Part shown: one piece after another, positions 16,916-25,845 of the stretch
Numbering within the stretch: the stretch's first letter is position 1
How the letters are laid out: the number at the start of each line of letters is the position of its first letter
Source: an uncultured Opitutales bacterium
GTDB taxonomy: Bacteria > Verrucomicrobiota > Verrucomicrobiia > Opitutales > Intestinicryptomonadaceae
Reading direction: 5' to 3'
NCBI GenBank assembly: GCA_900548275.1
Contig: URJY01000018.1
Span: 1-41,502 of the forward strand
Length of the DNA: 41,502 nt
The notes under the pieces: generated by a model
Databases searched by the model: none
Seen by the model: only the letters and a program-made list of their open reading frames with translations
What the model was told of the DNA's origin: nothing
Position numbers and translations under genes: made by a program

Positions 16916-17947
16916 ATGCTAAAAACATTGACTGCCATTTTTACATTCGCCTGTTCGGCGGCGTTCGCGCAACTGCAACCCGTGGAAATCGGAGCGGACG
17001 GCGTTGCCGCCGTGCCCGCGCAAACCCGAACGGCAAAAGCCGACCGCCCCGACATCGGCTACGGCGACGCGTTCGTTCTCGGGCTTGTAGAGGGCTTTAC
17101 TGAATACCTGCCAGTCTCGTCCACGGGGCACCTGATTTTGGCGAACTCGTTTTTGAAACTCGACTCGTCCGAGCCGCTGCTCGACGACTTCGGGCGTACC
17201 GTTCCGAACGCCGACCTCAAGCCCTACACGATGAAGGACGCCGCCGACGCGTACGCAATCGTCATCCAGTTCGGAGCAATCGCGGCGGTCGCAATTCTCT
17301 ACTGGCAGTACGTTTTGAAAATGCTGATGGGGCTGCTCGGGCGCAATCCCGCGGGGCTTCGGCTGCTCGTAAATCTCGTTGCGGCATTTATGCCCGCCGC
17401 CGTAATCGGACTGCTCTTCCACTCGGCGATAGAGGAGCATCTGTTCGGCGTAAAGCCCGTGATTTTCGCGCTCGCGGCGGGCGCGCTGCTGATGTTCGCA
17501 GTTCAAAAATATTACGACTCGAAGAATGTACACGGGGCGCGTTTCGTAAATATGGAAGACCTCAACCTGCGGCAGTCGCTGCTGATAGGCATCCTGCAAT
17601 GCGTTGCGATGTGCCCGGGGACAAGCCGTTCGATGATGACAATTCTCGGCGGATACATCGCGGGGATGCGCCCCGCAGACTCCGCAAAGTTCAGCTTTCT
17701 GCTCGGGCTTGCGACGCTCACGGCAGCATCGATTTTCAAAACGTACAAGGACGGCGCGGCGGTCGTCCAGACGCTCTCGGTCGCTCCGCTCGCATTCGGT
17801 ATGTTCGTTGCGTTCGTCAGCGCGGCGATTTCGGTAAAATGGATGGTGGGCTTCCTTACGCGCAGGGGGCTTGCGCCGTTCGCGTGGTACAGACTGGCGG
17901 TCGCCGCAGCCCTCGCCGCGTTGATGTATTTCGGCATTTTGCATTAA
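16916..17947 (+). CDS. uppP: Undecaprenyl-diphosphatase with extra N-terminal signal-like segment
   Basis: Integral membrane phosphatase that recycles undecaprenyl diphosphate for peptidoglycan and surface-glycan synthesis (BacA family). Both active-site motifs are present: EGFTEYLPVSSTGHL (Glu59 onward) and PGTSRSMMTILGGYIAGM. At 343 residues it is about 70 longer than usual. The excess is mainly an N-terminal extension of about 45 residues that looks like a cleavable signal peptide (MLKTLTAIFTFACSAAFA) and a polar linker, plus an insert after GHLILANSF. ATG 16916 lies 22 bases after the recR stop; the upstream frame overlaps recR and is not used. A later start near GYGDAF would give a normal-length protein, but no good codon is seen there. 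Confidence 0.93.
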   Translation: MLKTLTAIFTFACSAAFAQLQPVEIGADGVAAVPAQTRTAKADRPDIGYGDAFVLGLVEGFTEYLPVSSTGHLILANSFLKLDSSEPLLDDFGRTVPNADLKPYTMKDAADAYAIVIQFGAIAAVAILYWQYVLKMLMGLLGRNPAGLRLLVNLVAAFMPAAVIGLLFHSAIEEHLFGVKPVIFALAAGALLMFAVQKYYDSKNVHGARFVNMEDLNLRQSLLIGILQCVAMCPGTSRSMMTILGGYIAGMRPADSAKFSFLLGLATLTAASIFKTYKDGAAVVQTLSVAPLAFGMFVAFVSAAISVKWMVGFLTRRGLAPFAWYRLAVAAALAALMYFGILH

Positions 17948-17950
17948 AAA

Positions 17951-18838
17951 ATGACAGACATCCACACCCACTTCTACCCCGCATACATCGCCGCCGACAC
18001 CGACGGATGGGCGAAGCCGCGCGGGGAGGCGTACTGGGCGGAACTCGTCGGCAGACGCCCCGACGGCAAACGCTCGCTGCAGGGCTTCCCGAGCGAAAAA
18101 AAATTCCTCTCCGATATGGACGAGGCGGGAGTCGAACGCGCGGTGATTCAGGGATGGTACTGGGAAAATCCCGACACCTGCGACGAACTGAACGCGGAAA
18201 TTTCGGCGTTCGCAAAACGCCATCCCGACCGCATTTCGGCGTTCGCCGCAGTCCAGCCCGCGTACGGCAGGCGCGCCGCCGAAACCGCAATGCGCGCCCG
18301 CGAGAACGGATTTTCGGGAATCGGAGAACTCCACGACGGCGTGCAGAAATTTTCCTACGCCTCCGCCGATTTCGAAATGTTCGCCGATGCCTGCGCAAGG
18401 GAACGCCTGCCTGTTTGCATACACCTTACCGAACGAAGCCCGCGCCGATACTTGGGGAAAGTCGCTACCGATTTCGGCGGCGCGACGGCGGCGGCGCGGC
18501 GTTTCGGCAATGTCGATTTCATTTTCGCGCACTGGCTCGGCGGCGAAATATTCGAAAATCCCGAAAACGCGGCGGAACTTGTCGGACGCGGAAACGTGTT
18601 CTTCGACTCGGCGGCAAGCCCGTTTTTGGCGTCCGCCGACGCGTGGAAAACCGCAACCGAAAACTTCCCCGACGCGGCGGTCTACGGCTCCGACTATCCA
18701 CTGCGGCTCTATCCGCGCAGATTCAAGACGGAGGAAATGCGGACAATCGCAACCGAAGCCGCCGAAAACGTGCCGCCGCAAGCCGCCGAAAAATTTTTCG
18801 AGACAAACGCCCGACTCCTGCTGGCGCGGGAAAAATAA
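17951..18838 (+). CDS. Amidohydrolase-family metal-dependent hydrolase (ACMSD-like fold)
   Basis: A 295-residue TIM-barrel hydrolase or decarboxylase of the amidohydrolase-2 group. The metal site appears as H5-T-H7 (DIHTHFYP), a His in CIHLTE, a His in FAHWLGG and the catalytic Asp in YGSDYPL. Members act on small aromatic or lactone acids and many are uncharacterised, so the substrate cannot be named. It starts 3 bases after the uppP stop, so it is probably co-transcribed. It has no signal peptide and is presumably cytoplasmic. Confidence 0.8.
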   Translation: MTDIHTHFYPAYIAADTDGWAKPRGEAYWAELVGRRPDGKRSLQGFPSEKKFLSDMDEAGVERAVIQGWYWENPDTCDELNAEISAFAKRHPDRISAFAAVQPAYGRRAAETAMRARENGFSGIGELHDGVQKFSYASADFEMFADACARERLPVCIHLTERSPRRYLGKVATDFGGATAAARRFGNVDFIFAHWLGGEIFENPENAAELVGRGNVFFDSAASPFLASADAWKTATENFPDAAVYGSDYPLRLYPRRFKTEEMRTIATEAAENVPPQAAEKFFETNARLLLAREK

Positions 18839-18877
18839 CAGTTGAGAAATCGCGAAAACCCGCGAATATATTAGAGT

Positions 18878-19519
18878 ATGAGAAAGGGAATATTCATAAC
18901 CTTTGAAGGCGGCGAAGGCTGCGGGAAAAGCTCGCACATAAAAACGCTCGCGCAATTTTTCGAAAATGCGGGGCGCGAGTGCGTCATAACCCGCGAACCG
19001 GGGGGGACGCCGCTCGCCGAAAGCGTGCGCGAAATCCTGCTCCACGCAAAGGCGGACGTCGCGATTTCCCCGCGCGCCGAACTTCTGCTGTTCGAAGCCG
19101 CGCGCGCGCAGCACGTCGACCAACTCATACGCCCCGCGCTCGAAAGCGGCAAGGTCGTGCTCTGCGACAGGTTCGCCGACTCGTCTTCGGCATATCAGGG
19201 CGCGGCGCGCAACTTGGGCGACGATTCCGTAGAAATGCTGAACGCATTCGCCGTGGACGGGGTCGTTCCCGACCTCACGATAGTTCTCGACATCCCCGCA
19301 AAGGACGGGCTCGCCCGAGCCAACGCCCGCGACAACGATTCTCCCGACAGAATGGGCGCGGAAAAGCTCGCGTTCTACGAGGCCGTGCGCGGCGCGTTTT
19401 TGAAGATGGCGGCACTGAATCCCGAACGCTTTGCGGTGGTCGATTCGTCGGGCGACAAGGAAGAGACTTTTGCGAAAATCCTCGAAACGGTAAAGGCTAA
19501 ATTCAATGTCCAATCCTAA
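18878..19519 (+). CDS. tmk: Thymidylate kinase
   Basis: Phosphorylates dTMP to dTDP. All signatures are present in 213 residues: P-loop FEGGEGCGKSS, REPGGTPLAE, DRFADSSSAYQGAAR (the DR[YFH] motif) and the lid region (ARANARDNDSPDRM). It overlaps holB by 14 bases, the common tmk-holB arrangement. A weak promoter-like pair (TTGAGA 18842, 17 bases, AATATA 18865) lies just before the ATG and could start a nearly leaderless internal transcript. Confidence 0.96.
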   Translation: MRKGIFITFEGGEGCGKSSHIKTLAQFFENAGRECVITREPGGTPLAESVREILLHAKADVAISPRAELLLFEAARAQHVDQLIRPALESGKVVLCDRFADSSSAYQGAARNLGDDSVEMLNAFAVDGVVPDLTIVLDIPAKDGLARANARDNDSPDRMGAEKLAFYEAVRGAFLKMAALNPERFAVVDSSGDKEETFAKILETVKAKFNVQS

Positions 19520-20432
19520 GGCGTTAGACATTCTATTGGGCGCGCTCCGAGCGGGCAGGCTGCACCACGCGATACTCCTTTACGGCTCGTCGATACAGGT
19601 TCTTGAGGACATCGCAAAGCAGGTTGCGCAGCGTCTGCTCGGCTCGCAGCCCGAAAAGCATCCCGACTTTTTCGAACTGCGTCCGCAGGGCAAAATGCGC
19701 CAGATAAAAATAGGCAGCGACGCCGACAAAATCGGGGGCGATTGGCCTCCGAATACGATGCGCCGCCTGCTCAAGGAGATTTCGCAAACGTCAAACCGCG
19801 GCGGCAACAAGGTGGCAATCGTCTACGAGGCGGACAGAATGAACGACTCCGCCGCCAACGCCTTTCTGAAGACGCTCGAAGAGCCGCCCAAAGGCACGAC
19901 CATCTTTATGCTGACAACGCGCCCCAACGACCTGCTCGACACAATCCGCAGCCGTTGCATAAGCCTACGCGCCGACTCCGACCCGCAGCCGCTCGACGAC
20001 CCGCAGTGGGAAAAATGGCTCGCCGATTTCAAGGACTGGCAGAAGGCGTTGATGGGCGGAATCGGCGTAAAAATCAGGCTGCTCGACGCCATGATGCGCT
20101 GCTACGGACTGCTTGCGCGCTTCGACAAAATACTGTCGCGCCTGACCGACCAAGCCGCAGACATCGGCGAGGCGGAGTCGGAGGAGCTTGACGAAGACGT
20201 GATAGACGCGATTGTCGCGGGCGAACGCCGCGCCCTGCGCAAAAGGCTTTTCGGCGAGATAGAGGACGCTTGCGTTTCGTGCGCGCTCGGCGGCAACGGC
20301 GTGCCCGCAGTGAAGCTCGCCCGCGCCGTGCAGGTGCTCGAAAAATCGGCGGGGCTTACCGAACTCAATATGCCCGACGCCCCCGCCCTCGAATATTTTA
20401 TGCTAACTTCAATCAGGATTTGGGGAAGATAA
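19506..20432 (+). CDS. holB: DNA polymerase III delta-prime subunit
   Basis: A 308-residue clamp-loader stator subunit. It shows the AAA+ core expected of delta-prime: VAIVYEADRMNDSAANAFLKTLEEPP (the degenerate Walker B and following helix) and IRSRC (the SRC motif that contacts ATP on the neighbouring subunit). The Walker A loop is not conserved (LLYGSSIQVLED), and the zinc-module cysteines found in many family members are missing, both acceptable for delta-prime. The overlap with tmk supports the call. It is followed after 2 bases by the isomerase-like gene. Confidence 0.9.
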   Translation: MSNPKALDILLGALRAGRLHHAILLYGSSIQVLEDIAKQVAQRLLGSQPEKHPDFFELRPQGKMRQIKIGSDADKIGGDWPPNTMRRLLKEISQTSNRGGNKVAIVYEADRMNDSAANAFLKTLEEPPKGTTIFMLTTRPNDLLDTIRSRCISLRADSDPQPLDDPQWEKWLADFKDWQKALMGGIGVKIRLLDAMMRCYGLLARFDKILSRLTDQAADIGEAESEELDEDVIDAIVAGERRALRKRLFGEIEDACVSCALGGNGVPAVKLARAVQVLEKSAGLTELNMPDAPALEYFMLTSIRIWGR

Positions 20433-20434
20433 TT

Positions 20435-21385
20435 ATGTTCGAAAAACCCGTAATTTCGCTCTCCACAAGCTATCTCCAAAGCAAGTACGCAAACGACGGC
20501 TACGCAATGCTCTGCCGCGCCGCCGAACTCGGCTACGAGTACGTCGAGCTCGGGCACTCCACTACGAACGTCTCGATGGAGGGAATCATAAAGGCGGTGG
20601 AGGAAGGCGTGGTAAAGGTTTCGTCGCTGCACAATTTCTGCCCGATTCCGCCGTTCGCAAAGGGCGCAACGCCCAACCTTTTCTCGCCCGCAACGAAGTC
20701 GAAAAAGGAGTCGGAACTGTGGCTGCGCCACACGCGCAACACGCTCGAATTTGCGGGACGCTTCGGGGCAAAGGCGGTTGTCTGCCACTGCGGATACCTC
20801 TCGTACTTCTTTATGCGCCCCGATGGCGCGCTCGAAAAATTCAAAGCCGAACACCGCGATGAAAACTATGTCGACGACCCGCAGTACAAAAAAATCGTCG
20901 AAAAATTCAAACTCCGCGCGGCAAAAAAAACGGTGCGCGCCGACTACAAAAACATCGAAAGGAACATCCGCGCAATTTCCGACTTCGCGCGGGAACGCGG
21001 CGTAATGATAGGCATTGAAAACCGCGAAAGCGCAACCGAGCTGCCGCTCGACTGGAATTTCGAAATTCCCGTAAACGCGCTCGCCGACACGCAGGCGCGG
21101 GCGTGGCACGACATCGGACACTCAATGCGCAAGCAGCTCGAGGGGTTCGGCAGCCAGCTCGACCTCATCGAACGCACGGCCGATTCGATAATCGGATGGC
21201 ATCTGCACGACTGCACCGACGCGGGCAAAGACCACGTTGCAATCGGCGCGGGCTGCATAGACTTCAAAGCCGCCTCCAAATTTTTCGACCCCAAAAAACA
21301 GATTTTCACGCTCGAGCTAAACCGCGCCGTGCGTTCCGTCGACGCCGCCGATTCGCTCAAACGCGTACAGGATATGATGCAATGA
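20435..21385 (+). CDS. Sugar phosphate isomerase/epimerase-like TIM-barrel protein
   Basis: 316 residues of the xylose-isomerase-like/AP-endonuclease-2 superfamily. Candidate metal ligands lie at strand ends: Glu in IGIENRES, His/Asp in ARAWHDIGHS, His in GWHLHDC and Glu in FTLELN. This superfamily includes inositol catabolism enzymes, ketose epimerases and endonuclease IV; the clear sugar-isomerase pattern without the endonuclease zinc set favours a carbohydrate or cyclitol enzyme, but no substrate can be assigned. ATG 20435 follows the holB stop by 2 bases. Its stop overlaps the ybeY start (ATGA). Confidence 0.78.
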   Translation: MFEKPVISLSTSYLQSKYANDGYAMLCRAAELGYEYVELGHSTTNVSMEGIIKAVEEGVVKVSSLHNFCPIPPFAKGATPNLFSPATKSKKESELWLRHTRNTLEFAGRFGAKAVVCHCGYLSYFFMRPDGALEKFKAEHRDENYVDDPQYKKIVEKFKLRAAKKTVRADYKNIERNIRAISDFARERGVMIGIENRESATELPLDWNFEIPVNALADTQARAWHDIGHSMRKQLEGFGSQLDLIERTADSIIGWHLHDCTDAGKDHVAIGAGCIDFKAASKFFDPKKQIFTLELNRAVRSVDAADSLKRVQDMMQ

Positions 21386-21858
21386 AAAGACATACAGACA
21401 TAACCGACCTCAGCGGAATGCTGAAATTCGACCCGCGCCGCCTGCGCCGCTTTATAGACCTGCTCGACGAGCGGCTGCCCGAGCACCTGCACGCCCCGAA
21501 AGGGACGCTGTCGGTCGCGCTTTTCGACGACAAAAAGCTCGCCGAAATCCACGGCGAATTTTTGAACAAGCCCACGGAAACCGATGTCATAACGTTCGAG
21601 GGAGACCCCGAAGACGACTTCGCGGGAGAGGTCTGCGCAAGCGCGGAGCGCGCCCTCAAATGCGCGGCATCCTACGACTCAACGCCGTCGCGCGAGCTTT
21701 GCCTGTACATAGCCCACGGCTATCTGCACCTTGCGGGGGTGAACGACATCGAGCCGGAAGACGCCGCGAAAATGCGCGCCGCCGAAGCCCTCGCCCTCGA
21801 GGTGCTCGACCGCAATTTCAGAAAACCGATTTTCACATACAATGATAAAAAACTTTAG
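21382..21858 (+). CDS. ybeY: Endoribonuclease YbeY, rRNA maturation factor
   Basis: A 158-residue zinc-dependent RNase for 16S rRNA 3'-end maturation and ribosome quality control. The signature reads HGYLHLAGVND: the first two His are conserved and the third ligand is Asp instead of His (HGxLHLxGYDH in E. coli), a variant also known in Bacteroidota. NKPTETDVITF matches the NxxYRxxDxxTDVLSF region. It overlaps its neighbours on both sides (4 bases upstream, 17 downstream), so it is translationally coupled within the run. Confidence 0.92.
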   Translation: MKRHTDITDLSGMLKFDPRRLRRFIDLLDERLPEHLHAPKGTLSVALFDDKKLAEIHGEFLNKPTETDVITFEGDPEDDFAGEVCASAERALKCAASYDSTPSRELCLYIAHGYLHLAGVNDIEPEDAAKMRAAEALALEVLDRNFRKPIFTYNDKKL

Positions 21859-22477
21859 AAACTATCTTATCACGGGGATTATCATCGCCCTGCCCGTGGT
21901 CGTTACCGTGTTCGTGTTTCTGTTTCTGGTAAGAAACATAGGCACGCCAGTGTCGCAGCTGATTTTCGTGCCGCTCTTCAATTTCTACGACGCGTCGCTT
22001 CCGCATTCGGGCGCGGGCAAGATAATGCTCGACGCAATTTCCACGGTCGTGGTGCTCGTAATGATAACCGCGCTCGGTGCGGTCTCGCGCTTTTTCATCG
22101 CAAGCTGGCTCATCAACACGTCGGAAAGGGCAATCGACAAAATTCCGGGGGTCGGGCTTGTCTACCGTACGGTAAAGCAGATTGTCGACACTTTCTCGAA
22201 GCAGAACAAGGCGGTATTCCAAGCGGCGGTGCTTGTCGATTTTCCGTCGAAAGGGCTGAAGTCGGTCGGGTTTGTGACGGGCGAGGCGAAGGGCGAAATC
22301 CGCGCGAACACCGGCGAAGAATACGTCAACGTCTTCGTGCCGACGACGCCGAACCCGACGAGCGGCTTCCTGTTTGTCGTGCCGAAAAGCGAGCTTGTCT
22401 ACCTCGATATGAGCGCGGGCGAAGCCATGAAACTTATCATATCGGGCGGCGCGGTCGTTCCCGAAAAGAAGCTTTGA
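21842..22477 (+). CDS. DUF502-family membrane protein
   Basis: A 211-residue inner-membrane protein with two N-terminal transmembrane helices (about residues 8-30 and 62-86) and a soluble C-terminal half. IPGVGLVYRTVKQIVDTFS and the late NPTSGFLFVVPKSEL are characteristic of the DUF502 family, whose function is not established. The start lies inside the ybeY gene. The stop overlaps the TTG start of the next gene. Confidence 0.85.
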   Translation: MIKNFRNYLITGIIIALPVVVTVFVFLFLVRNIGTPVSQLIFVPLFNFYDASLPHSGAGKIMLDAISTVVVLVMITALGAVSRFFIASWLINTSERAIDKIPGVGLVYRTVKQIVDTFSKQNKAVFQAAVLVDFPSKGLKSVGFVTGEAKGEIRANTGEEYVNVFVPTTPNPTSGFLFVVPKSELVYLDMSAGEAMKLIISGGAVVPEKKL

Positions 22478-23082
22478 AATCGTACTTGTCGATAGACTGC
22501 GCCACGGTTGTGGACAGGGAAATCAGGGGCGAAAGTTCGCTGTACACGGTCGTCTACGCGCCCGACGCGGGGCTGTTGCGGACAATGAAAAGGCTGTCGG
22601 CAAAGCGGACATCCCCCCTGCCCGACCTTTTCGACGACATCGCGCTCGACTGCGAAGCCTCGTCGCCGACGGCGTTGCAGTTTGCAAAAGATTTCTCGCT
22701 GAAAAAACGGCGCACCGAAATAGCGTCGAGCTACGAGGCATTCGAACACGCCGCGCTCATCGCGCAGACGGTTTTGAGAAACGGCGGGCACATCGAAAAT
22801 TCGGCGCAGCTTTCGCAACGCCTGCGGATGTCGCTCGACGCAATCGCGGAGGGCTCGCCCGCCGAAATAGTGCGGCTGAAATTTATGTACCTGCTCGCGC
22901 GGGACGAGGGCTACGCGGTTAGGGAGGATTTCGTGCGCAGGCTCGGGCGGGCGAACGCCGAGCTTTTCGGCATTCTGATAAAAAACCCGTCGTCGGAACT
23001 GCGCGAATTTAAGTCGCGCGCCGTCGATATGCTCGAAAAACTCTGCGCTTGGATTTATTCGTCAACCGACATCGCCGAATAG
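22474..23082 (+). CDS. recO: RecO-like DNA repair protein
   Basis: 202 residues beginning at TTG 22474, which overlaps the preceding stop (TTGA). The N-terminal part (ATVVDREIRGESSLYTVVYAPDAGLL) resembles the RecO OB-fold, and LKFMYLLARDEGYAV resembles the helical domain. The zinc-finger cysteines of many RecO proteins are absent and the protein is about 40 residues shorter than E. coli RecO. RecO anneals SSB-coated DNA and hands it to RecR/RecA; a recR gene lies in the same run, which supports the call. Last gene of the run. Confidence 0.6.
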   Translation: MKSYLSIDCATVVDREIRGESSLYTVVYAPDAGLLRTMKRLSAKRTSPLPDLFDDIALDCEASSPTALQFAKDFSLKKRRTEIASSYEAFEHAALIAQTVLRNGGHIENSAQLSQRLRMSLDAIAEGSPAEIVRLKFMYLLARDEGYAVREDFVRRLGRANAELFGILIKNPSSELREFKSRAVDMLEKLCAWIYSSTDIAE

Positions 23083-23155
23083 CCGCCCCATCATTCACAA
23101 CGCGTTCGAAAGTCGGAACGCCTTCCGCGCCAAGCCGCGCAAACCGACGGAAAAA

Positions 23156-25069
23156 TCAGTCTTCGCCGTGCGCCAGTTTTTCGCGGGCGTTGTTGACAAC
23201 CGAAACCGCGTTCTTCGAAAACGCCGAAAATTCGGAAAACGATTCGTCGATTTTCGAAAGATTCTCCTGCGCATCGGCTATCGAAATGTCGGAAGTGCCG
23301 CGCTCGCGAAGCGACACCGAGACCGCGTTTGTCGACGCCGAAATTTTCGAAAGCGACGATATAATCTCAGCTAGCGCGCCGTCGATTTCGTCGAGAATCT
23401 TGGAGTCCGACTCGAGAACCGAGATGAATTTTTCGGTGTCGGTCGCGCTCGAGTCGAGCGTGTCTATTATCGAGTCGCGCAGCGATTCGATGTCGATGAC
23501 CGACACAACCGTGCGCTTCGAAAGCAGCTTCACCTGCTCGGCGAGAGTTCCCAAGCCCGAGCCTTTTATGCCCGCTTTCGCAGTCTCGATGGCAAGATTG
23601 AGGCTCAGAATGTTCGCCTGATCGGCAACCCCCGTGAAAGTTTCGGCAATCACGCCCATCTTCGCCGCGATGCCGCGCAGCGTGTCGATTTTCGAAATTA
23701 CGTCGTTCGCAGCCGAAAGGGCTGTCTTTATTTCGGACGAAACCTCCGCGACCGACTTGTTTTGCAGCCTCGCCAGCTGCTCGGTCGAATTGAGCCTGTC
23801 GCGCAACATCTGCGCGGATGCGGCGAGCGCGGCGTCCGACTTGTCGCGCAGGTTTATCTTCGCTTCGAGGCGCAAAAGACCGTTCGAAATTCCGTTGATT
23901 CGCAGGCGTTGCGTTTCAACGATGGACCGCGCGTCGGCGTTGAGCTGCGACGACGAATCGAGGATGAACTCGGCGGACTCCGCAATGTCGGAATATTTCT
24001 CGAGAAGCTTTGCGATGTCCGCCTCCGTCTCGGAAAACAAGCCCGTTTGCGACGGCGAGTTTTCAAAATATTCGCGCGCTTTTGCCGCGTCCGAAGCCGC
24101 ATAGCGGGCGAAAATGCGCGTGCGCCGCGCCGCCGAAGTTATCGCCCGCGCCGAAACGAGAGCCGATAGCAAAACTATCGCAAGCGACACGGCAATCCAA
24201 ATCGTCTTCGACTTCAAATCGCCCACAACTTCGGTTTCGCGCGCCGAAACGAGAGCCGAAAGCGTCGAGTTCGACACATCCCAAATTTCGTTTACCGACT
24301 GCTCGAGCAGCGAAAGATTCGCCCTTATCTGCGAGATGTCCGCGCCCTTTCCGTGCCAGAGTTTGACAACCGACATATTGAACTCGCCGAGTGCCGAGTT
24401 GAACTTTGTTATGTCCGAAACTATCGCAACCGACTTGTCGGGAGGGCACATCGTGCACGCCCTGCGCAATTCGGATGTGGACTCGCGCGCGTATTCGGAA
24501 ATCACCACCGCGGCGGACGAAAGTTCGTTTATCTGCGTGCGGTCGGCGTTTGCAGAGTACTTCTTTATCAGTGCCGAAAAATCGAATATCGCCGCGTACA
24601 ACTTCGGCAGAAGCGATGCCGAAACGTCGGTGAAAACGTGGATGTCTATGCGCGAGTCCACAAAAAGACCGCTGTGGATTGCCGTGTACGAAGCTATATC
24701 GGGCACGATGTCGCCGATTGGGTTTTGCGAAAACGCTTCGAGCGCGGGCTTTGCGAGAATCGTCCCAATTCGCAGATTTTTCTTCAACGCCGCGTCGGCA
24801 ACTTTCGGCGATGTTTTGACGATGATGTCGATGTTTTTTTTCAGCAAAGCCGCGTCGCCGCTCCCGCCCGTCGAGGAGACAAACGCCGAGTGTGCAAGAA
24901 CCGAAAGCGAAGCGAGCATACGCGTGCCGTACGACTGCCGCGATGCCGACTTAATTTCGCCGATACAGTGCACGTAGTAAAACGAAATCGGCACAACCGC
25001 CGAAAGTGTGCATATTGCGCACATAACGAACAACCGAAAACCGAGGCTTCTGAATTTAAACGATTTCAT
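23156..25069 (-). CDS. Methyl-accepting chemotaxis protein-like receptor
   Basis: 637 residues: a membrane anchor (about 10-34), a roughly 250-residue periplasmic region of unknown type with a CTMC motif, a second membrane helix (about 288-310), then a long coiled coil. Within it, VADQANILSLNLAIETAKAGIKGSGLGTLAEQVKLLSKRT corresponds to the MCP hairpin tip (IAxQTNLLALNAAIEAARAGExGRGF in classic receptors). The tip is altered at several positions (Ser, Leu, Thr, Lys). No che or flagellar genes are in the window, and the gene is convergent with the housekeeping run. It could signal to a remote Che array or serve another kinase. No typical HAMP sequence is recognised. Confidence 0.75.
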   Translation of the reverse strand: MKSFKFRSLGFRLFVMCAICTLSAVVPISFYYVHCIGEIKSASRQSYGTRMLASLSVLAHSAFVSSTGGSGDAALLKKNIDIIVKTSPKVADAALKKNLRIGTILAKPALEAFSQNPIGDIVPDIASYTAIHSGLFVDSRIDIHVFTDVSASLLPKLYAAIFDFSALIKKYSANADRTQINELSSAAVVISEYARESTSELRRACTMCPPDKSVAIVSDITKFNSALGEFNMSVVKLWHGKGADISQIRANLSLLEQSVNEIWDVSNSTLSALVSARETEVVGDLKSKTIWIAVSLAIVLLSALVSARAITSAARRTRIFARYAASDAAKAREYFENSPSQTGLFSETEADIAKLLEKYSDIAESAEFILDSSSQLNADARSIVETQRLRINGISNGLLRLEAKINLRDKSDAALAASAQMLRDRLNSTEQLARLQNKSVAEVSSEIKTALSAANDVISKIDTLRGIAAKMGVIAETFTGVADQANILSLNLAIETAKAGIKGSGLGTLAEQVKLLSKRTVVSVIDIESLRDSIIDTLDSSATDTEKFISVLESDSKILDEIDGALAEIISSLSKISASTNAVSVSLRERGTSDISIADAQENLSKIDESFSEFSAFSKNAVSVVNNAREKLAHGED

Positions 25070-25130
25070 CTTGTCGGCGACATTCTCACTGCAACTCCGC
25101 CTTTTGGCAACATATTTTTATGCGGGCACA

Positions 25131-25161
25131 AAAAAAGCGGAAGAAGAATCTTCCGCTTTTT
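25131..25161. terminator. Terminator after the Ala-rich secreted protein gene
   Basis: Stem GCGGAAGA (25137-25144) and TCTTCCGC (25149-25156) with a 4-base loop, flanked by A6 and T5. It acts on the minus strand 16 bases past the stop at 25177. Confidence 0.85.
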
Positions 25162-25176
25162 CGGTTGAAATCAATC

Positions 25177-25845
25177 TTAGTTCGTGCCCGAAGCAACGAT
25201 TGTGTTGTCGGGAACAATCGTTGTCGAAGTTTCGGCTTCCTGAACCGAAGTGGGTGTCAGGAGGGCTTCCTTGGCAGCAGTATCGACAGTAGTGTCGGCA
25301 ACCGTGGCGTTGCCTACCGAACCCGTGGCCTTGCCGTTTGCGTCAACAGTCATAATAACGGGCTTAGCGGCGGCGGAAGCCTTCGAGGAGACATTACCCT
25401 GCGTGGAAGCAACCTGAGTTTCGGGGTTGAAACGCGTTTCGGTGTTGGCTTCGTAGGTGTCGCCCGCAACCGTTGCAACAGTCTTGACAGCCGCTACGTT
25501 GTCCGCGCCGTCAACCTTGTTGCTGATGGCAAAGCTTACGCTTACCGAGCCGAGAGCCGAAGCATTGGGATCAGCAAGAGCCGACTTGATTGCGATCATC
25601 GCCGCGCTGATTGCCCTGCCGTTGAGGGTATCGGCACCGACCGAATTGAGGGCGGCTTTGAGCGCAGCCTTGACGGCTTCTTCGCTTGTTTCGGTGGGGT
25701 TTGTAACATTGAGCGCAACCGATACGTGCAGAACGCCATTATCGTTGTTGACAACGACATTGACGGGGGCGGCTTCGCCTGCGGCGTATGTCGAGCAAGC
25801 GAGCAATGTTGCAGCCAGAACAGCTATGTATTTCAAGACTTTCAT
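25177..25845 (-). CDS. Small secreted Ala/Val/Thr-rich protein, function unknown
   Basis: 222 residues with a signal peptide (MKVLKYIAVLAATLLACSTYAAG, cleavage likely near residue 22). The mature part is low in aromatic residues and rich in Ala, Val, Thr, Ser and Asn, with an amphipathic stretch (EEAVKAALKAALNSVGAD) and repeated VSVALNVTN/VSVSFAISN-like strands. No known family is recognised. It has a good ribosome-binding site (AAAGGAAAGAG before ATG 25845), a promoter candidate and a strong terminator, so it is probably an independently and well-expressed single gene, perhaps an abundant envelope or surface protein. Confidence 0.75.
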   Translation of the reverse strand: MKVLKYIAVLAATLLACSTYAAGEAAPVNVVVNNDNGVLHVSVALNVTNPTETSEEAVKAALKAALNSVGADTLNGRAISAAMIAIKSALADPNASALGSVSVSFAISNKVDGADNVAAVKTVATVAGDTYEANTETRFNPETQVASTQGNVSSKASAAAKPVIMTVDANGKATGSVGNATVADTTVDTAAKEALLTPTSVQEAETSTTIVPDNTIVASGTN

